Shown: one piece after another, positions 1 to 4,569 of the stretch
Position numbering within the stretch: the stretch's first letter is position 1
Layout: each line of letters opens with the position of its first letter
Source of the DNA: K189A clade bacterium
Lineage (GTDB): Bacteria > Pseudomonadota > Gammaproteobacteria > Pseudomonadales > Azotimanducaceae
Reading direction: 5' to 3'
NCBI GenBank assembly: GCA_007571095.1
Contig: RKSB01000202.1
Location: 1-6,005 of the forward strand
DNA: 6,005 nucleotides
Program-made: the position numbers and the translations under genes
The notes under the pieces: model-generated
The model's input: only the letters and a program-made list of their open reading frames with translations
The model's database searches: none
What the model was told of the DNA's origin: nothing

Positions 1-1
1 T

Positions 2-62
2 TCGAGAGCGGAGGTCCGCCGGCCTTGAAAGGCTACTGAGAAATCCGAATTTCGCTTCTCGA
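2..62. other. cloverleaf-like cluster of inverted repeats
   Basis: An outer 6-bp stem, TCGAGA (2-7) with TCTCGA (57-62), encloses three short inverted repeats: GCGGA/TCCGC (8-12, 15-19), GCCTT/AAGGC (22-26, 29-33) and GAAAT/ATTTC (40-44, 49-53). Folded, this would be a four-way junction. Two of the inner loops are only 2 nt when fully paired, so those stems would really close 4 bp with 4-nt loops. It is not a tRNA, because the arm and loop sizes are wrong and there is no T-loop consensus. It could be a terminator-like or repeat element belonging to something cut off at the left edge, or a chance arrangement. The pairing is seen directly; any function is unknown. Confidence 0.3.
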
Positions 63-88
63 CCTGCTCTGGTTTCAGAGGAATTTGA

Positions 89-313
89 ACCCTTGCACGC
101 CGGTATCCGTTTGTAGTCAGCCAGGTCGATGCGGTTGGGTCTGGTATCCAGAGAGAACTTCAGGCTTTTTCGTCCTCCAATGTGCAGTTCGCCGCTCGAA
201 TGAGCCTGATTATTCGCCAGCCATTTGCGATGGTGATGCAGCCAATTTCGGCAGTCGAGTCAGGCTATACGCCGCCAGTGCCAGCGGAAACCGCCGACTG
301 GCCACCTGCTTGA
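89..313 (+). pseudogene. possible small or decayed coding frame, product unknown
   Basis: This frame is open from after a TGA at 86-88 to a TGA at 311-313. Its first in-frame GTG is at 182 and its first ATG at 200, neither with a convincing ribosome binding site. The translation reads like protein, with segments such as VGSGIQRELQAFSSSNVQF and MSLIIRQPFAMVMQPISAV. The strong terminator at 380-438 lies 67 nt after the stop, on the same strand, which suits a real 3' end. The missing start suggests a gene that has lost its beginning, or a frameshift near 86. I recognise no family. Chance openness is a serious alternative. Confidence 0.25.
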
Positions 314-379
314 GCCCTCGATGCTACGTCCTTTGACATGACTCCGGCCGTCTCGATTCAGCCGACGTCTGGCCATTCC

Positions 380-438
380 AACCGAAGCACTGGATCGCCG
401 GTTCAAGCCCCCTTGGCTTCAGTGCTTTTCGGTTTTTT
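380..438 (+). terminator. intrinsic terminator with a nested hairpin
   Basis: AACCGAA+GCACTG (380-392) pairs with CAGTGC+TTCGGTT (420-434) over 13 bp, with a 2-nt TT bulge at 426-427. The apical loop holds a second 5-bp hairpin, AAGCC/GGCTT. A run of six T follows at 433-438, overlapping the stem end, so termination would act on plus-strand transcripts. The minus-strand reading has no T-run after the stem. It would close whatever is transcribed from the left, including the weak frame ending at 313. Confidence 0.65.
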
Positions 439-537
439 CCTTTGCACCAGAGCAACATGGGCTCATCGGTGATCGATTCGCGAGTCTTGTTCGACCAGTC
501 CTCGCCGCGAAAATTCCGCACCCTGTTAAACGACCGC

Positions 538-633
538 TCAGGAAAAGAGGTTGCCCTCTGCTACAGGCTCGCCAGGTCGGTCAGGGCCTGCATGGTCGAT
601 AGGTTTTTTCCGGGCTCCCTCTTTTGGCTTCAT
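538..633 (-). CDS. possible 31-residue ORF, unknown
   Basis: ATG at 633 to TGA at 538 gives a charged, proline-rich peptide beginning MKPKEGARKKP and ending VAEGNLFS. A GAGG lies 10 nt before the ATG (complement at 644-647) and a GGAAGG only 2 nt before it. An in-frame TGA sits four codons upstream, so the frame cannot be extended. No family is recognised and nothing nearby supports it beyond the Shine-Dalgarno-like sequence. It may be a chance frame. Confidence 0.18.
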   Translation of the reverse strand: MKPKEGARKKPIDHAGPDRPGEPVAEGNLFS

Positions 634-775
634 TGCCTTCCGGCCTCAGCAGGAGCTGAGCGAGGCGCACTCGATCAGTTCGAATTAATTGCCAGCGGTT
701 GAGAACAGTGAAAAGGCATCGGCGGCAGCCATATTGGGAACAGAAGCAACTCCTGTGGTATCCGAACAAAATGAG

Positions 776-796
776 TTGCTCACAATGTTTGAGCAA
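776..796. promoter_or_regulatory. 7-bp perfect dyad upstream of the CBS gene
   Basis: TTGCTCA (776-782) and TGAGCAA (790-796) are perfect inverted copies separated by 7 nt, ending 58 nt before the ATG at 855. A TATGAT hexamer at 804-809 could be a -10 element. No good -35 is found at 16-18 nt, and the dyad covers that position, as an activator or repressor site would. The symmetry is seen; the regulatory role is inferred. Confidence 0.35.
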
Positions 797-854
797 TCCG
801 GTTTATGATGCAGGAGGGCAGTCCGGTAATTTTGTTCGTCTGGAGACAGTAACC

Positions 855-1274
855 ATGCTTAAGTCAATGCGAATCGAGGACTATATGGCCAGCAACCATC
901 CGACGATTGAAGCCGACAGGGATCTGTTTGATGCCATAGACATAATGCTGACACACGGATTATCAGGTATCACAGTGGTCAATGAACAGGATGAGCCCGT
1001 TGGCATGCTGTCCGAACTCGACTGCCTGAGGGCTGTGCTCAAGGGTGTTTACCATCAGGAAGCGATGGCTACAGTGGGCGAATATATGACCACGCCCTGC
1101 GATACGATCAGCCTGTCAGACGACATTATCGCGGTCGCCCAAGACATGATCGACCGCAAACGGAGGCGCCGACCGGTGGTAGCAGATGGCCGCCTGGTTG
1201 GAGTGGTGACGTGCCGGGAAATTCTGCGTGCCGTCAAGGTGTGGAATGCACCTTCCGATTCCTCCAAAAGCTGA
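855..1274 (+). CDS. CBS-domain-pair protein (Bateman module)
   Basis: The 139-residue product consists almost entirely of two CBS repeats, roughly residues 8-62 and 75-128. The second repeat shows the typical ending RRPVVADGRLVGVVTCREIL, and the first shows the matching GITVVNEQDEPVGMLSELDCL. CBS pairs usually bind adenine nucleotides or related ligands and act as sensor or regulatory modules. There is no attached enzyme or membrane domain, so this is a stand-alone cytosolic CBS protein, and its target cannot be told from sequence. The ATG at 855 is chosen because a GGAG (842-845) lies 9 nt upstream and the CBS fold starts a few residues in. The frame is open back to 699, but that part has no domain character and contains the dyad. 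The gene is monocistronic here, with a diverged fragment of a second CBS gene about 90 nt downstream. Confidence 0.88.
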   Translation: MLKSMRIEDYMASNHPTIEADRDLFDAIDIMLTHGLSGITVVNEQDEPVGMLSELDCLRAVLKGVYHQEAMATVGEYMTTPCDTISLSDDIIAVAQDMIDRKRRRRPVVADGRLVGVVTCREILRAVKVWNAPSDSSKS

Positions 1275-1283
1275 ATTCGGAAG
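1252..1283 (+). other. hairpin across the CBS stop codon
   Basis: CTTCCGA (1252-1258) is complementary to TCGGAAG (1277-1283), and the pairing continues TTC/GAA after a 1-nt bulge. The stop codon at 1272-1274 is inside. No T-run follows, only a pyrimidine-rich stretch, so it is a weak terminator candidate or an mRNA 3'-end stabiliser. Confidence 0.3.
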
Positions 1284-1365
1284 TACTGCCTTCTCCCTCC
1301 CCCTCGGCCCGCTTAGCTTTCAAGGAGGCCCTGCTACTGAAAAGCCCTCATCGAATGGCGGGCGT

Positions 1366-1447
1366 AAGACCATGCCCTTCGATACGATCAGCCTGCCAGG
1401 CGGACATTATCGCGGTTGCCAAGACATGATTGACCGTAAGCGAAGCA
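1366..1447 (+). pseudogene. remnant of a second CBS-domain gene
   Basis: About 75 nt here align with 1088-1162 inside the intact CBS gene, covering the start of the second CBS repeat (the parts reading DTISL and DMIDRKR). There are about eight substitutions and two single-base indels: an extra G near 1400 and a missing C near 1419. The indels shift the frame and then restore it, so neither frame reads through. Four substitutions in the second half (GTC/GTT, ATC/ATT, CGC/CGT, AAA/AAG) are synonymous against the parent. That suggests the copy diverged as a functional paralogue before it decayed, rather than being a fresh duplication. Similarity fades upstream of about 1366 and after about 1447. 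Confidence 0.65.
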
Positions 1448-1469
1448 CCAGTATTCCGAGTAACCGGCT

Positions 1470-1492
1470 GGCCCTTCGGAAGGCTCTTTTTC
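1470..1492 (+). terminator. weak terminator-like hairpin
   Basis: GGCCCTT and AAGGCT (1470-1485) pair around a CGG loop, with one bulged C, and are followed by CTTTTTC. This fits a weak intrinsic terminator for plus-strand transcripts of the CBS gene and its remnant. The stem is short and bulged. Confidence 0.35.
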
Positions 1493-1578
1493 TCTAAAGT
1501 CAAGCACTTATATGCATAGTTTGATGCATCTCCCCCGAAAGCCTCTCTGTTTTGAAGCCATGCCATGGTCCTTTAGCA

Positions 1579-1724
1579 ATGAAACCCATGCTTGACCCGC
1601 AACGAGACCTGAAGGGTGCGACTCCCGAAACGCTGGTACGTACCCTGCTGAAGTGCCGGCAAAAAAGAAGCCGTCTGCCGGCAAGCCGGGGGATCGTCTT
1701 GCGCATCTGGTCAAACCTTACTGA
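1579..1724 (+). pseudogene. frameshifted 48-residue ORF, unknown family
   Basis: Starting at ATG 1579, the frame encodes a small basic protein with the segment DLKGATPETLVRTLLKCRQ. At a run of six A (1661-1666), a -1 shift leads into a frame reading KPSAGKPGDRLAHLVKPY and a TGA at 1722-1724. Both halves look protein-like and join without loss if a seventh A is assumed. The lesion could be a real deletion, a sequencing error in a homopolymer, or a slippage site. There is no good ribosome binding site. The second half lies exactly antisense, codon for codon, to the transposase remnant on the minus strand, so one of the two readings may be a by-product of the other. Confidence 0.35.
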
Positions 1725-1831
1725 TTCCCGCATCTTGTACCTGGTTGCGAACGCCTGAACGTATCGGCCCAGGTCTTTAAGCGACAGCTTGTGAAGTGCC
1801 CCCTTGTGTGCTTCTTCAACAGACTCCAGAA
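1662..1831 (-). pseudogene. C-terminal remnant of an IS1595/ISXO2-like transposase
   Basis: On the minus strand the frame from about 1831 reads FWSLLKK. After losing one G near 1811 it continues AHKGALHKLSLKDLGRYVQ, then FATRYKMRESVRFDQMRK and LAGRRLLF, ending at 1662. This matches what I recall of the C-terminal signature of IS1595-family DDE transposases (FWSxLKRxxxGTxHKxSxxHLxRYVxEFxxRxNxR...DxxxQM...GKRLxY). Only the last 60 or so residues are recognisable. The upstream part, with the catalytic residues, is gone or too decayed to read; a faint NHNS near 1884 may correspond to the family's VNHS. A second frame break falls at the T-run complementary to 1661-1666. No terminal inverted repeats or target duplications were found. 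The assignment is from memory of the family. Confidence 0.6.
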
Positions 1832-2046
1832 AGCCAGAGGCTGAAACTTTTTAACCGCAGGGGTTGTCTTACTGTCAGAATTGTGGTTGAATGGGGATAC
1901 AGCACCAGACAAGCAGAAGCCCAAGAGTCTTGTGCTTCACGAACTTGGGGTGTTGAGTTAGCGGTAGCCACTCGGCCCTGTCTAATAAAGGTTGATGCGG
2001 ACTGCAACCTGCAAAGTCGCTGGCCAAATCACCAACCAAACTCGTA

Positions 2047-2242
2047 ACTGGTTGATTTAGTTGCGAATAAGGCAAGAAAAGGGATTTTCTTTATAATTCT
2101 GGATATTTCTGGAATTTTTCTGATTTTTTCTTAAAAACACCGCCTTCTTCGATTATTTTTCTGTATTTTTTCGCAGGTCGCCTTGCAGACCGCCTTGTTA
2201 CAGTGTGTTTTTAGTCAGATAACTCCTTGATTCGCAAAAGAA
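2047..2242. other. AT-rich spacer with T-tracts spaced about one helical turn
   Basis: This gene-free stretch downstream of the partition operon is rich in T-runs on the plus strand. TTCTG recurs at 2097, 2107, 2118 and 2159, the first three at 10-11-nt intervals, each next to a T-run. Such spacing is typical of intrinsically curved DNA. A single ATAAC box, of the kind filling the parA-upstream array, is at 2219-2223 on this strand. I found no convincing terminator for the operon here: GGTC/GACC near 2177-2190 is too short and lacks a T-run in the right direction. Confidence 0.35.
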
Positions 2243-2605
2243 TTAGCCTACAAGCTCCTTGAACTGTTGCTTGAGGTCGTCAAACCCTTCCTTTTCGATC
2301 AGTGCCAGTATTGCCGCTTCAAGCGTCTGGGTGTCGTATAAGTCCATGCGATCGGCCACTTCCTGAAAAAGCTCTTTCATTCCTGCGCGACATTTTCCAC
2401 CAAACTGCGCGTTATATGGCGAGCGTTTACGGCGTCGAACGGCTGGTTGACGGCTGATAAAGCCGCTTGCCGCCCCTGCGGCCATGAATTTCTGCTGTTG
2501 CTCCGGTGTTGGCGGGGTCCGGTATCCTGCCCCCGTTAGTTGCTCCAGATCTATCTGCTCCTGCTCATCACTCAGGCCCAGGGACGCCCGTTGTTGATTA
2601 GACAT
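2243..2605 (-). CDS. ParA partner, probable ribbon-helix-helix centromere-binding protein
   Basis: This 120-residue basic protein is encoded 33 nt downstream of parA on the same strand. Residues 1-55 are polar and probably flexible (rich in Q, P and A). A basic patch RRRKR (57-61) precedes a C-terminal domain, residues 64-110, laid out as a short strand (YNAQFGG), a helix (MKELFQEVADRM) and a second helix (TLEAAILALIEKEG). That order is typical of ribbon-helix-helix DNA binders such as ParG-type partition proteins and VirC2-like partners. In type Ib systems this protein binds the centromere repeats, stimulates the ParA ATPase through its flexible N-terminus, and represses its own promoter. 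The start ATG at 2605 has AGAGG (complement at 2615-2619) 9 nt upstream. The role is inferred from size, position and fold pattern; direct sequence identity with a named family is not claimed. Confidence 0.65.
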   Translation of the reverse strand: MSNQQRASLGLSDEQEQIDLEQLTGAGYRTPPTPEQQQKFMAAGAASGFISRQPAVRRRKRSPYNAQFGGKCRAGMKELFQEVADRMDLYDTQTLEAAILALIEKEGFDDLKQQFKELVG

Positions 2606-2638
2606 TTTCTTTAACCTCTTGTTTTTACTAGTTTTTTA

Positions 2639-3337
2639 TTAGTCAGCTCGCATAACTGCCATAAGACGTTGCTTGACCTCCTCGGCGTATAAGCGCGCAT
2701 TTTCCGCAGCCTTTTCTATGCTCCGCCGAGCACTTCTGCTGTCGGCTTCCAGGCCGTTCACCGTGCCACCAAAGGAAAAAATCGAACGAAAAGCCTCACG
2801 ATCAATCAGCGAGCACTCAAAAATGTCCACTCCTGCCTTGTCGAACTCGGCAAAAAGTGCCTTGCCCGTCTTGGTAACAATGGCGGCACTCAGGCGAGTA
2901 AACAGCACACAGAAAGGAATGTTGCGATTGGCCACGCGCGCGCCGTATTTAATCGTTTTGATGGTCCTGGCCGCTTCTTTTGCGTCATTTTGCGAGGGTT
3001 GAGAGGGAATTATCACCAGATCGGCACGGCTTACCGCGCCAATAACCGCGCTACTGGCTACGCCCTCAAGATCAACCAGCACAAAGGATGTTTGCTCCCT
3101 TGCCTGCTCGATCACGTCCAGAATGTTATTTTCATTAACCTCTTGAAAAAGTTGAATATTTTTTGGTGTATCGCCGTGTTTTGCCCATGCCGCACTGTGC
3201 TGGTTGGGGTCTGCGTCGACCAGCGAAACGCCTATATTTTTGTCCTGCCCCTGCCGGGCGAGCTCGCAGGCCAGAACAACGCAGGCAGTGGTCTTGCCTG
3301 CACCACCCTTGCTTGATGCAAAAACTACTACGGGCAT
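2639..3337 (-). CDS. parA: ParA-family partition ATPase (short, VirC1/type Ib-like)
   Basis: The 232-residue product is a deviant-Walker P-loop ATPase. It has a Walker A motif at residues 10-17 (KGGAGKTT, with the signature lysine K10 and K15), a second motif DADPNQHSAAW from D41, and Walker B VLVDLEG with D89. The stretch IIPSQPSQNDAKEAARTI (109-126) is typical of the ParA/VirC1 group. ParA ATPases bind DNA non-specifically with ATP and move partition complexes over the nucleoid. There is no N-terminal helix-turn-helix extension, as in type Ib ParA, where the partner protein does the autoregulation. ATG 3337 is preceded by AGGAG (complement at 3347-3351) at 9 nt. It is the first gene of a two-gene operon, directly downstream of a boxed AT-rich array. 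It is not the chromosomal parA, which normally sits with parB near the gidA/gidB region. Confidence 0.9.
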   Translation of the reverse strand: MPVVVFASSKGGAGKTTACVVLACELARQGQDKNIGVSLVDADPNQHSAAWAKHGDTPKNIQLFQEVNENNILDVIEQAREQTSFVLVDLEGVASSAVIGAVSRADLVIIPSQPSQNDAKEAARTIKTIKYGARVANRNIPFCVLFTRLSAAIVTKTGKALFAEFDKAGVDIFECSLIDREAFRSIFSFGGTVNGLEADSRSARRSIEKAAENARLYAEEVKQRLMAVMRAD

Positions 3338-3378
3338 CCTGAAAAGCTCCTGTTTATTAATATTTAGTTAACAAGAAG

Positions 3379-3633
3379 ATAACTATAACTGAAATATAAC
3401 TTATGGTTATCCGATTGTAAAGATATTTTTGGTTACTTTATATATATCTTATGGCTAACTGGTATTTATTCAGTTATCTAGTTATCTGAAATTTATCTGG
3501 TTATTAAGTTTACTTTTGAATATTCGGTATTTATCTGGTTATGTAGAATATATCTAGTTATTTAATTCTATCTATATTGTTATTCAGTATATACTTGGTT
3601 ATCTGGTAATAAACTGAATATACAAAAGATAAC
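3379..3633. repeat. GTTAT/ATAAC box array, probable partition centromere
   Basis: This strongly AT-rich region upstream of parA carries GTTAT on the plus strand at 3406, 3473, 3481, 3500, 3538, 3557, 3579 and 3598. The inverse ATAAC is at 3379, 3385, 3396 and 3629. A longer unit, TTATCTRGTTAT, occurs at 3474 (variant), 3493, 3531 and 3550 (variant), placing copies in a 19-bp register with a degenerate copy at 3512. TATTCRGTAT recurs at 3521 and 3581. The 11-mer AAGATAACTAT occurs at both ends (3376, 3626), inverted relative to the central copies. Clusters of short boxes upstream of a parA without its own HTH are typical of type Ib centromeres bound by ribbon-helix-helix proteins. Replication iterons are an alternative, but no initiator gene is in the window. 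Confidence 0.7.
3393..3420 (-). promoter_or_regulatory. candidate parA promoter with an overlapping dyad
   Basis: On the minus strand, TTACAA (complement of 3415-3420) and TATATT (complement of 3393-3398) are 16 nt apart. The -10 hexamer matches five of six consensus positions; the -35 matches poorly. An inverted repeat, ATAAC (3396-3400) with GTTAT (3406-3410), separated by 5 nt, overlaps the -10 and spacer. That is where an autorepressor using the same boxes as the array would bind. AT-richness makes chance promoter matches likely. Confidence 0.4.
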
Positions 3634-3699
3634 TATTATTGTCGACCAGACATGTCCTTGGCCTGCCGCCCCACGGCTGGAACCGAGAGAGCAGGGGTC

Positions 3700-4260
3700 G
3701 AAGACGGCGGGCGACAGCTTGGGCTGCATCCAATCGCCAACATCTACCGTCTACATCGCTGTAGCCCGGCAGATAGCAGGCGGCAACCGACGAAACCGAC
3801 AGCTTGTTACCCAACTATAGTCCTGCACCAGGTGGCTCCTCCTGTGGTTTGAATCTCTATCATGGCTTGTTACGCAACTATAGGCCTGCACGAGTCCTGC
3901 AGGGCCCACCGGAGTTTGGAGCGGTAGCTCGTTAAGGCGCGTTCTTAACCTTTTCGGGCCTCTAATCCATACACGGCCCTCCAGTGTGCGGCTGGCGGTT
4001 TGTTGCCTCACCCTGGAATCAGAGGGGGCGGGCGGGCGACACCGACCGATGCCTTATTACTGGGCATCAGGGGAAGCACCTTCAGCATTAGTAGGGGCTC
4101 TTTACCGACTAACCGGCCGATGGCTTGTTACTGGAAATCAGGGGAAGCAGGCAGGCGTTTCGATAGACAGTAGCCAACAGCTTGTTACATTGCATCCAAT
4201 TGCTGCATCTGCGTGCTACTCCCACAGATAGTGGACGGTGGCCAGCGGCTTGTTACTGGG
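3700..4260 (+). repeat. degenerate tandem array, ~64-nt unit, core GCTTGTTAC
   Basis: The 9-mer GCTTGTTAC occurs exactly at 3802, 3865, 4123, 4180 and 4248. Diverged forms lie at 3927 (GCTCGTTAA), 3998 (GTTTGTTGC) and 4052 (CCTTATTAC). Intervals are 54-71 nt, averaging about 64. Flanks are partly shared. CAACTATAG plus a CCTGCAC follows the first two copies, and a TCAGGGG(A)AGC-like stretch follows the 4052 and 4123 copies, more loosely the 3998 copy. TGCATCCAAT followed by CAGATAG links 3725-3778 to 4191-4230. It is too irregular for a CRISPR array. I see no gene in it; the open frames across it simply translate the repeats. The family and function are unknown. Confidence 0.65.
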
Positions 4261-4301
4261 CAACGGCTCTGTTGCTGACTATTCTGTTGGAATACAGGGT
4301 C

Positions 4302-4550
4302 TCAAACTTCTTCGGGCTTGCGAGCCACAAGTCTTCTGCCAAAATAGAATATACGGGTCAGTGTTGCCCCCAGAATAATGCCCAAAATCAAGGCACTCAC
4401 TACCCAGATGAAAATAGAAACTCGAGGAGACTGCCAGCCAAACAGGTTTAGCTCGACCGGCGTACTGTTATCTGCGCCCAGCAGAAAGCCAATCCCTGCA
4501 ACGAACAAAAGGGCGCATGTTGACAACAGAGATCGGACCCAGACAAGCAT
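4302..4550 (-). CDS. lapA: LapA-domain inner-membrane protein
   Basis: The 82-residue protein has two membrane helices, about residues 6-25 and 44-64. Between them is the short polar linker ADNSTPVELNLFGWQSPRVS, and a basic tail (FGRRLVARKPEEV) follows. This is the LapA (DUF1049) architecture, including the conserved N-x-F-x-W-type linker segment. LapA is a small inner-membrane protein tied to lipopolysaccharide assembly and, with LapB, to control of LpxC levels. It starts 19 nt after the ihfB stop, so the two are very likely co-transcribed, as is common in Pseudomonas and relatives. The ribosome binding site is weak (GGA about 8 nt upstream), which suggests translational coupling. lapB, which normally follows, is absent; the repeat array begins instead. 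Confidence 0.85.
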   Translation of the reverse strand: MLVWVRSLLSTCALLFVAGIGFLLGADNSTPVELNLFGWQSPRVSIFIWVVSALILGIILGATLTRIFYFGRRLVARKPEEV

Positions 4551-4569
4551 TCAACTGTCCGCAAGCACC

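Larger units (their letters stand above)
314..854. other. non-coding stretch before the CBS gene
   Basis: Apart from the terminator at 380-438, the doubtful 31-codon frame at 538-633 and the dyad at 776-796, I see no supported gene here. The open frames are short, mutually overlapping, and show no recognisable domains. Confidence 0.5.

Noticed and set aside
70..100. Minus-strand GGGTTCAAATTCC resembling a tRNA T-arm
   Set aside because: The stem is imperfect and no matching acceptor or D/anticodon arms occur upstream on that strand.
395..425. T-arm-like GCCGGTTCAAG followed by GGCTTCA, suggesting a tRNA 3' end
   Set aside because: The arms do not pair as a tRNA, there is no acceptor or anticodon arm, and the segment is better explained as the apical part of the terminator hairpin at 380-438.
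324..521. Minus-strand frame of 65 codons
   Set aside because: It runs through the terminator hairpin, has no recognisable domain, and its start lacks a supporting ribosome binding site.
699..854. N-terminal extension of the CBS protein to an ATG at 699
   Set aside because: The added 52 residues show no domain character and cover the dyad. ATG 855 has a good Shine-Dalgarno at the right distance and starts right at the CBS fold.
1781..1791. 11-mer GCGACAGCTTG shared with 3711-3721 as a possible direct repeat flanking the par cassette
   Set aside because: An 11-base match between two places in 6 kb is expected by chance, and the flanks do not match.
3379..3633. Replication origin iterons
   Set aside because: No initiator gene or DnaA-box cluster was seen. 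The position directly upstream of a parA with an RHH-like partner fits a centromere better, though an origin is not excluded.
3599..4231. Open frames of 66-86 codons across the repeat array on both strands
   Set aside because: They overlap each other and repeat the same short peptides because they translate the DNA repeats. None has a domain or a ribosome binding site.
3700..4260. CRISPR array
   Set aside because: Only a 9-nt core is shared, copies are degenerate, intervals vary from 54 to 71 nt, and the intervening sequences are themselves partly similar.
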